Positions 16,518-25,601 of a stretch of DNA of 64,000 nt are shown here, piece by piece. This DNA is from Granulicella sp. WH15 (GTDB lineage Bacteria; Acidobacteriota; Terriglobia; Terriglobales; Acidobacteriaceae). Position 1 is the first letter of the stretch. Every line of letters starts with the position of its first letter. A program made the translations under genes and the position numbers. The notes beneath the pieces were generated by a model. It saw only the letters and a list, made by a program, of their open reading frames with translations, made no database searches and had not been told where the DNA came from. The stretch is from assembly GCF_009914315.1 (NCBI RefSeq), contig NZ_CP042596.1, positions 1,860,001 through 1,924,000 on the forward strand, in the 5' to 3' direction.

Positions 16518-17804
16518 ATGGCCGCCACCTCCAAACCAGCCTCCAACCCCACACGTGCGATCGCCGGGGCCACCCTTGCCCTGGTCCTGCTCACCTGTCT
16601 GAACTTCGTTAACTACATCGACCGCTACATCCTGCCCGGCGTGCAGGAGCTGGTCAAGCGCGAGTTCCAGGTCTCCGACTCGCACATCGGCTCGCTGACC
16701 TTCTGGTTCTTCCTCACCTACATGCTCGCGGCCCCAGCCACCGGCTGGCTGGGAGACCACCTGCCGCGCAAGCCCCTCATCGTCGCCTGCGCGCTGCTCA
16801 TCAGCGCCATCAACATCCTCACCGGCACCGTTCACACCTTCGACTCGTTGATCTTCCGCCACGCCATTTTAGGTATCGGCGAGGCGTCCCTCGGCATCTT
16901 CGCCCCTGCCCTTCTGGCTGACTTCTACCCCGAAGACCAGCGCAACCGCGTCCTCACCATCTTCTACACCGCCATCCCCGTAGGAGCGGCGCTCGGCTAC
17001 CTGATCGGCGAGCTGGTCGGCAGCCGCTACGGCTGGAGGATGCCGTTTTATGTCTCAGCCGTCCCCGGCATTCTTATAGCGTTTCTTATCCTGCTGCTGA
17101 TGAAGGAGCCAGCCCGCGGAGCCAGCGACGAGGAAGCCGCGGTCGAAGCTCATAGCAACGAGAAAAACCCCGTAAAACGCGCATTCTTGAGCGCTCTCGA
17201 CCTTGCCTCCAATGCCCCATATCTCTATGCCACGCTGGGCATGGCGATGGTCACTTTCTCGCTCGGCGGCATCTCGGCCTGGATGCCGTCCTTCCTCGAA
17301 CGCAGCGGCTTCTCGTCCAGCTCAGTAGGCATCACGCTCGGAGCTATCACGGCTGGCGGTGGACTCGGGGGAACAGCAGTCGGCGGTTGGCTGGCTCAGT
17401 TGTGGCTGCGCCGCAACCACAGCGCGCTTTACCTGGTCTCGGCGTGGTCGGCGGCCCTGGCCGTGCCTCCGGCGCTGCTTTGTTTCTTTGGGCCTCGTGC
17501 GACGATGCTTCCGGCGCTGGCGGTGGCTATGTTCCTGATTTTTCTGGGGACAGGGCCGTTGAACGCGGCCATCATCAATGCTGTGCCTGCAGGGGTTCGT
17601 TCGACTGCGATTGCGCTGGAGTTATTCCTGATTCATGCTCTGGGAGATACGCCCTCGCCCAAGATCATCGGCATGGTCTCGGATCGCAGCACGCTGGCTA
17701 CGGGGCTTGGAGTTACGTTGATTACGCTGCTGGTTGCGGCGGTTCTGCTCTTCCTTGGAGCCCGTGTCGCACCGTTGCACCACCGTGTCGAAAACGATGG
17801 ATAG
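16518..17804 (+). CDS. MFS transporter, spinster-like
   Basis: A major facilitator of 428 residues with 12 predicted transmembrane segments. TM1 contains NFVNYIDRYILPGVQ, typical of spinster-like and related MFS carriers, and the loop WLGDHLPRKP is the MFS signature between TM2 and TM3. The start is taken as the ATG at 16518, directly before the hydrophobic N-terminus; an in-frame upstream start would add 23 unconserved residues. A TATCCT hexamer ends 9 nt before the ATG. Substrate unknown. Codon use drifts within the gene from C-ending to G/T-ending codons, coinciding with a change in strand composition of the region. Confidence 0.82.
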   Translation: MAATSKPASNPTRAIAGATLALVLLTCLNFVNYIDRYILPGVQELVKREFQVSDSHIGSLTFWFFLTYMLAAPATGWLGDHLPRKPLIVACALLISAINILTGTVHTFDSLIFRHAILGIGEASLGIFAPALLADFYPEDQRNRVLTIFYTAIPVGAALGYLIGELVGSRYGWRMPFYVSAVPGILIAFLILLLMKEPARGASDEEAAVEAHSNEKNPVKRAFLSALDLASNAPYLYATLGMAMVTFSLGGISAWMPSFLERSGFSSSSVGITLGAITAGGGLGGTAVGGWLAQLWLRRNHSALYLVSAWSAALAVPPALLCFFGPRATMLPALAVAMFLIFLGTGPLNAAIINAVPAGVRSTAIALELFLIHALGDTPSPKIIGMVSDRSTLATGLGVTLITLLVAAVLLFLGARVAPLHHRVENDG

Positions 17805-17857
17805 AACGCGGTTTTGTGACGGTAAAACACGGTGTTGGAACGGTGTGGATTTGGCCC

Positions 17858-19291
17858 TTAACGTGCGCCATTGAGAGTGCCGGTTTTACTTCGACGGACC
17901 CGATAAAAGATGAACCCGATCCCATTGGCGATCGCCGTCGTCCCCAGAATCTTGACCGCGTAGGTTCTGGCGTCGACCACATCGACGAAGGGATAGGCGG
18001 TCAGCAGGAAAGTGAACGAGGTGGTTAAGAAGCCTGCCGCCGAGGTTACTTTAACCCAGCCGGGCAGGCGCTTACGCAAGAGCTTTGCGCCGACGATGGG
18101 GATCGCGAACATGGCGAGATAGGCCAGCGAGTAAAGCTCTGAAGCTGCGTTGTTGAGGACTTGAAAGGCCTCTGCCGCCTTGACGCCCGCGCTGGCGAAG
18201 AGCAGTAATCCCGCTACGATTGCGGTTCCTAACCATATCGAGTTGGTGGGGGTGCGGTAGGTGGGGTGCAGGCGTGAGAACCACTCCGGGATCAGGTCAT
18301 CCCAGCCCGCTGTCATGGGGAGGCGGGTGACGCCGGTGAAGAGGAAGCTCGCTGCGCCGAGGATGCGGATTTGCAGGAGCAGGATTGCCACGCCTGCTAT
18401 GAAGCTGGAGAGGCCTCGATCGCCGAGGGCCTGGCGCAGGGTCTGGGGGATGGGGGCGATGTAGTTGATGGCGATGTTGGGGTGCAGCTCGTGGAAGGCC
18501 ACGACCGAGCCGGTGCCGAAGATGAACATGGCGCAGATGATGGGCGATGCGATGACCACGGAGCGGCCTATGTCGCGGCTAGGGGAGTTGGTCTCGCCTG
18601 CCAGGATGGCTACGTACTCGAGGCCCGACATGGCTCCGAACATCTGGCCCATCAGGGCGAGCGAGACGAGGTCGGGGTGGGGAAGGTGCATGGCCAGGGC
18701 TGCGTAGTGGATCGGCTGGCGGTGCGCGATGGCCCAGAGCGGGGTGCCGATGAGGAGGGCGAAGACGGTCAGCATCGCGGCTCCGCTGATGTTGTGGATC
18801 CATTTGCCGAGGGCTAGGCCACGGACCGCCGAGAGGGCTAGTCCGGCGAGGAGGAGGGCCAGGAGGGTGAAGACGAAGAGGTGGTTTTCCGGTAGGGAAG
18901 AGGCCCAGGGGCCGAGCATGTAGGCGGCTTCGCTGGGAATCTGGAAGAGGATCGCGGCCATCGTTGCGAGGCCGTAGGCCCAGATGTTCCAGGCGGTCAT
19001 GAAGCCTCCGGCGTCACCGAAGGCGGTGCGGGCCCAGACGTAGAGACCTCCTTCCAGCGGCATCTCGCGGTTGAGGAAGTAGACCGAGACCGCCATCGGC
19101 AGGTAGAAGAGGGTCATGGCGGCGATCCAGACCAGGGCCTGGGCGCGGCCTAGTCCGGCGGCTACGCCTACCCAGGAGCTGCCTACTACGGTCAGGATCT
19201 GGGTTAGGACGAGGTCGCGTAGGGCGAGTTGGCGGGAGAGTTGGTGGCTCTCGGGCTCGGGGGCGTGGGGCATCTGCCCGTATCGTCGCAT
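17858..19291 (-). CDS. APC family amino-acid permease
   Basis: An inner-membrane amino-acid/polyamine/organocation permease of about 477 residues with roughly 12 hydrophobic segments. Typical parts are LTQILTVVGSSWVGVAAGLG in TM1, GGLYVWARTAFGDAGGFMTAWN near TM3, and EYVAILAGETNSPSRDIGRSV near the middle. The reading frame is open to 19375, but the sequence before MRRYGQ is low-complexity and unconserved, so 19291 (or the ATG at 19273) is the likely start. It is convergent with the MFS gene, 53 bp apart, with no clear terminator between. Substrate unknown. Confidence 0.82.
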   Translation of the reverse strand: MRRYGQMPHAPEPESHQLSRQLALRDLVLTQILTVVGSSWVGVAAGLGRAQALVWIAAMTLFYLPMAVSVYFLNREMPLEGGLYVWARTAFGDAGGFMTAWNIWAYGLATMAAILFQIPSEAAYMLGPWASSLPENHLFVFTLLALLLAGLALSAVRGLALGKWIHNISGAAMLTVFALLIGTPLWAIAHRQPIHYAALAMHLPHPDLVSLALMGQMFGAMSGLEYVAILAGETNSPSRDIGRSVVIASPIICAMFIFGTGSVVAFHELHPNIAINYIAPIPQTLRQALGDRGLSSFIAGVAILLLQIRILGAASFLFTGVTRLPMTAGWDDLIPEWFSRLHPTYRTPTNSIWLGTAIVAGLLLFASAGVKAAEAFQVLNNAASELYSLAYLAMFAIPIVGAKLLRKRLPGWVKVTSAAGFLTTSFTFLLTAYPFVDVVDARTYAVKILGTTAIANGIGFIFYRVRRSKTGTLNGAR

Positions 19292-19366
19292 AGTGCGGGG
19301 TGGGGTGGGAATTTTGTTTGGGGAGAGGTAAGTAGGGCTGGGAACATGATGGCTGAAGGCTCGATC

Positions 19367-19372
19367 TATAAT
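19367..19372 (+). promoter_or_regulatory. -10 box giving a near-leaderless transposase mRNA
   Basis: A consensus TATAAT ends 7 nt before the transposase ATG, so transcription should start at or next to the start codon. No Shine-Dalgarno precedes the gene. No convincing -35 box was seen. Confidence 0.5.
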
Positions 19373-19379
19373 CACCGCG

Positions 19380-19832
19380 ATGGCTCAATCGCTCGCGTTT
19401 CTGCTCGTCCATGTGATCTTTAGTACGAAGGATCGTATGCCTGTCCTCAACGATGATCTACGTCCCAATCTCTACGCCTACCTGGCTACAGTTGCTCGTA
19501 ATGCCGAGTGCGAGTGTTTCCGCGTGGGTGGAGTTGCGGACCACGTTCATCTGGCTCTGCGTATGCCGCGCACGGCGACCGTCGCGGAGATTGTGGAACA
19601 GTTGAAGGTGTCTTCGTCCAAGTGGGGTAAGACGCAGTCACCGCGTCTGGCGAAGTTTGCCTGGCAGCGTGGGTATGGCGTGTTTTCTGTTGGCCCAGCG
19701 GATTTGAATGCGTTGATCGGGTATATCGACGGTCAGAAAGTTCACCACCGAAAGCAGACGTTTCAGGATGAGTTCCGAGCGTTTTTGAAACGGTATGGTG
19801 TGGAGTTCGATGAGCGGTACATGTGGGATTGA
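19380..19832 (+). CDS. IS200-like (HUH/Y1) transposase, single-gene
   Basis: A 150-residue Y1 transposase of the IS200/TnpA type, which nicks and joins single-stranded DNA through a 5-prime phosphotyrosine. The HUH metal motif is H55-V-H57 (context GVADHVHLAL). The catalytic tyrosine is probably Y115 in ALIGYIDGQKVHHRKQTF, and the conserved C-terminal FDERYMWD is present. It appears intact. No TnpB is nearby. An array of hairpins starts 15 bp downstream (GGGCCTTCAGCCC, CCTAGGGCTTCGCCCTAGG, GCGCCGTTGGCGC), resembling the arrangement of REP-associated transposases. Whether it mobilises these hairpins is inference. Confidence 0.88.
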   Translation: MAQSLAFLLVHVIFSTKDRMPVLNDDLRPNLYAYLATVARNAECECFRVGGVADHVHLALRMPRTATVAEIVEQLKVSSSKWGKTQSPRLAKFAWQRGYGVFSVGPADLNALIGYIDGQKVHHRKQTFQDEFRAFLKRYGVEFDERYMWD

Positions 19833-19846
19833 GGTAAGGATAGGCC

Positions 19847-19926
19847 GGGCCTTCAGCCCTCATGTTCCGCCCGCGACGATTACCTAGGGCTTCGCCCTAG
19901 GCTGGTATAGGGCGCGCCGTTGGCGC
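19847..19926 (+). repeat. hairpin array downstream of the Y1 transposase
   Basis: Three adjacent stem-loops: GGGCCTTCAGCCC at about 19847, CCTAGGGCTTCGCCCTAGG at 19883-19901 (8-bp stem, TTC loop), and GCGCCGTTGGCGC at 19914-19926. The arrangement resembles a REP doublet or the end of an IS200-type element. Confidence 0.6.
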
Positions 19927-19993
19927 TTTGTGTCGGCAGCAGGTCGGCAGCGGTGGTCAGACGGATAGCAGATAGGTCGCGAGGAATAGATCA

Positions 19994-20019
19994 GCCCATG
20001 CCTTGGGGGAGGCATGGGC
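19994..20019 (-). terminator. hairpin terminator of ispG
   Basis: A 9-bp perfect stem GCCCATGCC/GGCATGGGC with an 8-nt G-rich loop, 23 bp after the ispG stop codon on the minus strand. Only a weak T-rich stretch follows. Confidence 0.5.
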
Positions 20020-20042
20020 GTATTGAAGGGGCTGAGGTTTGA

Positions 20043-21314
<1,272 letters not shown>

Positions 21315-21362
21315 AATAGTAGCTCTAGTTTACCACCGGCTATGCGCTACACTAGGCAAAGT

Positions 21363-21439
21363 GGCCCAGTAGCTCAGTTGCATAGAGCAGCGCACTCCTA
21401 ACGCGAAGGTCGCAGGTTGGACTCCTGCCTGGGTCACCA
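21363..21439 (+). tRNA. tRNA-Arg (anticodon CCU)
   Basis: A full cloverleaf with encoded CCA. The acceptor stem GGCCCAG/CTGGGTC has one G-U pair. The D-arm is GCTC-AGTTGCATA-GAGC, the anticodon loop CTCCTAA (CCU at 34-36, reading AGG), the variable loop AGGTC, and the T-arm GCAGG-TTGGACT-CCTGC. The normally invariant G19 and C56 are C19 and G56, so the tertiary pair is inverted but kept. The anticodon stem GCGCA/CGCGA has non-Watson-Crick ends (27-43 and 31-39). A -10-like TACACT is at 21348-21353. Confidence 0.88.
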
Positions 21440-21479
21440 TCTTTACTCCTGATTGAAGTGCGGTATCCGTCAGATTCGT

Positions 21480-21516
21480 GGGAACTCATGTCTTAGAAGC
21501 GAGACACGGGGTTCCC
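21480..21516 (+). repeat. family D hairpin
   Basis: An imperfect hairpin with outer stem GGGAAC/GTTCCC and inner TGTCT/AGACA around TTAGAAGCG. Its centre resembles the centre of the terminator hairpin at 63479-63526 (ATGTCTCAGAAATGAGACAT). It lies 40 bp after the tRNA, within the gene-free interval 21440-21841. Confidence 0.5.
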
Positions 21517-21532
21517 GGAGTTGTGGCCAGGT

Positions 21533-21686
21533 TGAAGAAAGCATACCTCGGGGGCTAAAGCCCGCATCGGTGGAGGATTTTGATGTCCGGGCTAAAGCCC
21601 GGACCTACCTCAGAAGCAACGACAACAACAGAAGCAGATTCCTCCGCTTCGCTCCTGAATGACGACCAAGAAAAGAGGCAACGGTT
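21533..21686 (+). repeat. family A hairpin repeat, copy 3
   Basis: A compact copy: GAAGAAAGCATACCTCGG lead, GGGCTAAAGCCC, the second hairpin GTCCGGGCTAAAGCCCGGAC, only three to four hexamer units, then the GATTCCTCCGCTTCGCTCC tail. The reading frame ESIPRGLKPA ... SRFLRFAPE is open through it. Confidence 0.85.
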
Positions 21687-21841
21687 ATCGTGGCAGGGGA
21701 GTTGTGTGCTTCCCGGTTGAGGGTGGGGTGGATAACGAATCTTTCTGCAATTGTCGATTTAAATGATGGACTTTCTCCGCCTGGGCGGTTCATCCTAAGT
21801 GCGCAATGTAACTTAACCCTTGGATAAGAATGAGGTACAAG

Positions 21842-22177
21842 ATGGCGGGTAAATTCGTAATCAAGAAGTCCTCCGACGGTCAGTTCCACTTCAGCCTGAA
21901 GGCCGGGAACGGGGAGATCATTCTTAGCAGCGAGTTGTACAAGGCGAAGGCGTCTGCGCTGAACGGGATCGAATCGGTGAAGAAGAACGCGCCAATCGAT
22001 GCGCGCTATGAGAAGAAGGTCGACAAGAGCGGGCATCCGCGCTTCAACCTGAAGGCCGCTAATGGCGAGATTATCGGTTCGAGCGAGAGCTATAGCTCGG
22101 AGACGGCGCGGGATAATGGGATTGAGTCGGTGAAGAAGAATGCGCCCGATGGCGTGATTGATGATGAGACGGTTTAA
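21842..22177 (+). CDS. YegP-like DUF1508 protein (two repeats)
   Basis: A 111-residue protein made of two tandem ~50-residue DUF1508 repeats: FVIKKSSDGQFHFSLKAGNG...NGIESVKKNAP and YEKKVDKSGHPRFNLKAANG...NGIESVKKNAP. It corresponds to the YegP family, whose function is not established. The ATG at 21842 is preferred over 21830 because a GAGG Shine-Dalgarno lies 8 nt before it and conservation begins at AGKFVIKK. It is convergent with the chitinase gene; a hairpin separates them. Confidence 0.85.
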   Translation: MAGKFVIKKSSDGQFHFSLKAGNGEIILSSELYKAKASALNGIESVKKNAPIDARYEKKVDKSGHPRFNLKAANGEIIGSSESYSSETARDNGIESVKKNAPDGVIDDETV

Positions 22178-22186
22178 TAGGGTTGG

Positions 22187-22218
22187 CGATGGCCGTTGCC
22201 TGCGGGTGGCGGCCATCG
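22187..22218. terminator. bidirectional hairpin between yegP-like gene and chitinase
   Basis: A 9-bp stem CGATGGCCG/CGGCCATCG with a 14-nt loop, between two convergent stop codons (22177 and 22223). TTTAA follows on the plus side. Confidence 0.55.
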
Positions 22219-22222
22219 TCGT

Positions 22223-23470
22223 TTAACGGATAGTGGTGGCTGGGGCAGTGGCGGCGGGGTGCTGGTGGGGTTCGGCTGAGGCGGTGGAGGTGGAATGGAG
22301 GCCCTGGTAGGCGGATTCGAGGAGGGTGGCGGTGGCGTTGTCTTCGCCTAGCTCCCAGATCATGAGGCCGCCGAGGTGCTGCTGGGTGGCGTAGTCGGCC
22401 TTGTGCCGGACTGAGGCGGGGTCGTCGTAGGTCCAGAAGGCGTCGCCGTCGAAGAGCCAGGGGTTTTGGGAGTCAGGCTCGCGGAAGACGCGGGAGTGGG
22501 GGATGAGGGTCTCGATATATCGGTAGGGGCGGTCGCCGCGGATGGGCTCGCCCTCCTGGAAGAGGCCGTTGTTCTCTTCGGGGACCAGACGCCAGCCGTA
22601 GCCGTAGAAGGGTACGCCGACCATGAGTTTGGAGGCGGGGACTCCGGCGGCGAGGTAGGCCTGGATGCTGCGCTGGACGGTGCCGTAGGGGCGGTCGGGT
22701 GAGGTGGAGAAGGGGGCGAGGAAGCCGGTGGTCTGGCTCCAGCCGCCGGTGTAGTCGTAGGTCATGAGGCCGACCTGATCGACTAGGGCGCTGATGGCGG
22801 ACATGTTGCCGTCGGTAGCTCCAGCCATGCGGGGACTGTGGCCTACGGCGATGTTTAACAGCAGGCCGGGGCGGAGGGCGTCGAACTGGCGGCGGAACTC
22901 GGCTAGGAGGGCTATGAAGTTGGCGGTGTCCTCGTCGCGGGGGAACTCCCAGTCGATGTCGATGCCGTCGAAGAGGCCGGGGACGTGGACGCCGGGGGCT
23001 AGGTTGCCCTTGAGGAAGAGGTCGACACAGGAGGAGACGAAGGCGGCGCGGTTCTCGGGCTGGGCGTCGGCGGCGAAGTCGGAGGCGCGGCCTTCGAGGG
23101 AGAGGACCAGCTTTAAGTGCGGGTAGAGGCGTTTTAGCTTGACGAACTGGTTCAAGTGGCCGCGGAGAGGCTGGGTGGGGGTGTCGGCTACGCCGTCGAC
23201 GCTCTGTTGGGCGGTGAAGGTGTAGTTGAGGTCGGCGTTGGGGTCGGCGATGGAGCAGCGGCCGTTGGTGACGAAGCCCTGGGCGTAGTTGACCTGGTCG
23301 AGCATGGACGCGCCGTGGGCGGTGACGAGGTCTTTGACCAGGTACTGGGGCTGGTCGTAGAGGCCCCACTGGGGGAAGTAGCCGGTGAGGAGAGGGGATT
23401 GGGCGAGGAGGGGGGTGGTGGTCAGGGCGAGGGCGGCGGCGTAACGCAGGATGCGGGGGAGAAGGTGCAT
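22223..23470 (-). CDS. glycoside hydrolase family 18 (chitinase-like)
   Basis: A secreted GH18 enzyme of 415 residues, expected to hydrolyse chitin or related beta-1,4-GlcNAc polymers. The signal peptide ends near TTPLLAQ (residue 24). The catalytic signature DGIDIDWE spans residues 168-175, with Glu175 as general acid. The barrel motifs LVLSLEGR, VDQVGLMTYDYTGG and LMVGVPFYGYGW are in the expected order, and ALGGLMIWEL-type sequence (LGGLMIWELGED) closes the barrel near 375. No carbohydrate-binding module was seen; the last ~25 residues are low-complexity. It is a single gene. The 548-bp interval upstream holds a family A repeat and a promoter for the next plus-strand gene. Confidence 0.92.
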   Translation of the reverse strand: MHLLPRILRYAAALALTTTPLLAQSPLLTGYFPQWGLYDQPQYLVKDLVTAHGASMLDQVNYAQGFVTNGRCSIADPNADLNYTFTAQQSVDGVADTPTQPLRGHLNQFVKLKRLYPHLKLVLSLEGRASDFAADAQPENRAAFVSSCVDLFLKGNLAPGVHVPGLFDGIDIDWEFPRDEDTANFIALLAEFRRQFDALRPGLLLNIAVGHSPRMAGATDGNMSAISALVDQVGLMTYDYTGGWSQTTGFLAPFSTSPDRPYGTVQRSIQAYLAAGVPASKLMVGVPFYGYGWRLVPEENNGLFQEGEPIRGDRPYRYIETLIPHSRVFREPDSQNPWLFDGDAFWTYDDPASVRHKADYATQQHLGGLMIWELGEDNATATLLESAYQGLHSTSTASAEPHQHPAATAPATTIR

Positions 23471-23544
23471 GGGGGCCTCTGTGGATTGGACGTTTTAAGG
23501 GGAGCCGCGGCTTCAATGGGTGGGGATGTTCTTTGAGGGGGGAG

Positions 23545-23880
23545 AGGAAAGCGTGCCTCGGGGCTAAAGCCCGCGTTGGTGGTGGGTTTGGATGTCCGGG
23601 CTAAAGCTCGGACCTACCCCAGAAGCAACAGCAACGGCAAGAGCAACACGCTCGGCGTGATGGATGCCCTCCAGTCGCCCAGAGGCAACAGCAACAGCAA
23701 CGGCAAAAGCAAGAGCAGCGGCAAGAGCAACGGCAAAAGCAAGAGCAGCGGCAAGAGCAACGGCAAGAACAAAAGCAACAGCAAGAATAACCGCAACGGC
23801 AAAAACAGAAGCAGATTCCTCCGCTTCGCTCCTGAATGACAACCAAGAAAACAGGCAACGGCAAGAGCAACGGCAAAGCA
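23545..23880 (+). repeat. family A hairpin repeat, copy 4, with expanded hexamer tract
   Basis: The longest copy. After the two hairpins the AGCAAN/GGCAAN hexamers are expanded into a ~180-bp tract at 23626-23808, interrupted once by non-repeat sequence (about 23648-23680). Units such as AGCAACGGCAAA and AGCAAGAGCAGC recur every 12-18 bp. The usual tail with GCTTCGCTCCTGAATGACAA follows. Confidence 0.85.
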
Positions 23881-23984
23881 GAAGCGACCTCTTCCACGTT
23901 CATTTTGCGATGAGGGCGTTGCAGGAGTGGCAAACGGGCGGGTAGTAGATGAAATCTACGTGATTTTTTTTTGTAAATGCCGAA

Positions 23985-24012
23985 TTGCTTTTGCGCGATC
24001 ATGCGGTAGACT
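23985..24012 (+). promoter_or_regulatory. promoter of a leaderless small gene
   Basis: TTGCTT (23985-23990), 16-nt spacer, TAGACT (24007-24012). The -10 box ends 6 nt before the GTG start at 24019, so the transcript should be leaderless. Confidence 0.5.
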
Positions 24013-24018
24013 CAGGCC

Positions 24019-24417
24019 GTGCGGCGTCTCCTCGCTCTATCTTTGGTGGTCCTCTTCGGCCTTCCGCTGATTACGCCCCTGTTTGCGCTGAGCCCGGAGA
24101 CCCAGCCTGGTGTTCATGCCTGTTGCCGCAGGAGCGGGGCTCATCGGTGCGTGACGGCGATGAAGGCTGTAATGGCTCAGGATGAGATGTCGAATCAGCC
24201 GGTTCGGCTTGTGGCTGATTCGCGTTGCTCGGTGGCCCTTTTCAATGCGGTCAGCCCCTCCGATCATCTGGATCTCACGCTCGATCGTGTTGAGATGTTC
24301 TTTGCAGGGGCCGTCACTCATGCGGCCATGCAGACGCAGGCAGAGGCTCGGGCGCGCATTGCGCTGGATCGCTCGCGGCGTAAACGCGGGCCGCCGTCGC
24401 ATGGTTTTCTTGCTTAG
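24019..24417 (+). CDS. small secreted protein, unknown function
   Basis: A 132-residue protein starting at GTG, with a signal peptide (LLALSLVVLFGLPLITPLFA) followed by a short region rich in His and Cys (GVHACCRRSGAHRC). The rest is helical and ends in a basic tail. There is no recognisable domain. The H-x-C-C...H-x-C arrangement recalls the small HxC membrane protein at 55491, and both precede metal-related or TonB genes. It lies 210 bp upstream of a Met/His-rich exported protein and copC, so a copper-related role is possible but unproven. An upstream ATG in the same frame is blocked by TAG. Confidence 0.6.
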   Translation: MRRLLALSLVVLFGLPLITPLFALSPETQPGVHACCRRSGAHRCVTAMKAVMAQDEMSNQPVRLVADSRCSVALFNAVSPSDHLDLTLDRVEMFFAGAVTHAAMQTQAEARARIALDRSRRKRGPPSHGFLA

Positions 24418-24627
24418 TACTTTTCTTTACCCTCTTTTCTCCTTCCTTCGCTTCTCCTAACCCCCTCCAGGCGCTGGTCAAACAGCACAAGGCATTCCTC
24501 TCTATTCGGGCCTGTTTTTTGTAGCATCTGTTGGCTTTTGATGGATAGCTTTTCGCTCCGCAGACTCCCCTCCCATTTGCAGAGTGGCAACGATGTTTCA
24601 GACATAAGTTCATTACGGAGGCCACAT

Positions 24628-25524
24628 ATGAATCAAGTCAGTTCTGATGTGTGTATCGGGGTAAGACAATATCGCTCCAACTGGAGTGGGGTGGTTCGGA
24701 GTGCTGCCTTGCTGGCGCTCTTTGGCGTTAATGCTGTTGCGGTGCAGGCGCAGCAGGTCTTGCAGGGAGTGTTTGCGCTGCAGGGCCAGACCGCGCAGAC
24801 CGAGGCGCACCTGAAGGCTACGCCCGCGCCCGGCAATCCACTGAAGCAGAAGCTGGACTTCTGGATGACGGAGCCGAACCGGGCTGCGCCGATCAAGAGC
24901 TACCAGACCGAGATGACGAAGAAGATGCATGTGGTCGTGGTCAGCAATGACTTCAAGACCTTTATGCATCTGCATCCGACTCTGGGGCCGGATGGGCATC
25001 TGGTGTTGACGCAGGTGTTTCCGGCGAAGGGGACTTATCTCGTCTATACGGACGGGTTGCCGAATCAGCTCAATCATCAGGTGTTTCGGTTTGCTCTGAA
25101 CGTGGGCGGGACCAGCTCGGATGTGCGCACGCTGCCGCCTACGGGGATGGGCGTGCAGGTGGGACCGTATGAGGTCGATCTGAGCAGCGTAAGGCTGCGC
25201 TCGGGTGCGATGAGCATGGTGGACATCAATATTCTGAAGGACGGGAAGCCTGCTACCGACCTGCATCCTTATCTGGGGTCTCCGGCTCATGCGGTGTTTT
25301 TGAATACGAAGGATCTATCGTATGTTCATGCGCATCCGATGGCGTCGGACCAGATGATGATGGACATGAGCAAGGACCCGCCGCCGATGCCGGAGAATGG
25401 ACCTTCGCCCTCGGACATGATGCTGCACCTGGCGCTGCGCGAGCCGGGCACTTATAAGCTGTGGCTTCAGTTTCATGGCGGCACGCAGCTCTATGTCGCT
25501 GAGTTCACCATTACCGCCCTCTGA
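24628..25524 (+). CDS. exported Met/His-rich protein, copper-block member
   Basis: A 298-residue protein with a long n-region signal sequence ending near VAVQAQ. The ATG at 24628 is chosen because GGAGG lies 7 nt upstream; the in-frame ATG 90 bp earlier has no such site. Residues likely to bind metal cluster in KKMHVVVV...FMHLHP, YVHAHPMASDQMMMDM and SPSDMMLHL. The fold seems to consist of two beta-rich halves. It resembles proteins annotated in copper or heavy-metal loci, but I cannot name a family. copC follows after 77 bp in the same direction. Predicted periplasmic copper handling is inference from composition and context. Confidence 0.65.
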   Translation: MNQVSSDVCIGVRQYRSNWSGVVRSAALLALFGVNAVAVQAQQVLQGVFALQGQTAQTEAHLKATPAPGNPLKQKLDFWMTEPNRAAPIKSYQTEMTKKMHVVVVSNDFKTFMHLHPTLGPDGHLVLTQVFPAKGTYLVYTDGLPNQLNHQVFRFALNVGGTSSDVRTLPPTGMGVQVGPYEVDLSSVRLRSGAMSMVDINILKDGKPATDLHPYLGSPAHAVFLNTKDLSYVHAHPMASDQMMMDMSKDPPPMPENGPSPSDMMLHLALREPGTYKLWLQFHGGTQLYVAEFTITAL

Positions 25525-25601
25525 GTCGGTAAGGGCATAGCTTTTTCTCCGTCTCTTTCTACGAGGTATTCAGTCCATTATTTTTTCAAGGAGATCTACC
25601 C

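Noticed and set aside
17000..19400. Replication origin at the strand-composition switch
   Set aside because: No dnaA, dnaN or DnaA-box cluster and the switch falls inside a gene; kept only as a compositional finding.
23626..23808. Possible CRISPR or VNTR array of short repeats
   Set aside because: Units are 6-12 bp with no unique spacers and no cas genes; it is the hexamer part of a family A dispersed repeat.
23576..23839. 87-codon Ser/Asn/Lys/Gly-rich frame
   Set aside because: Lies wholly inside a family A repeat; not called as a gene, although the recurring frame is noted as a finding.
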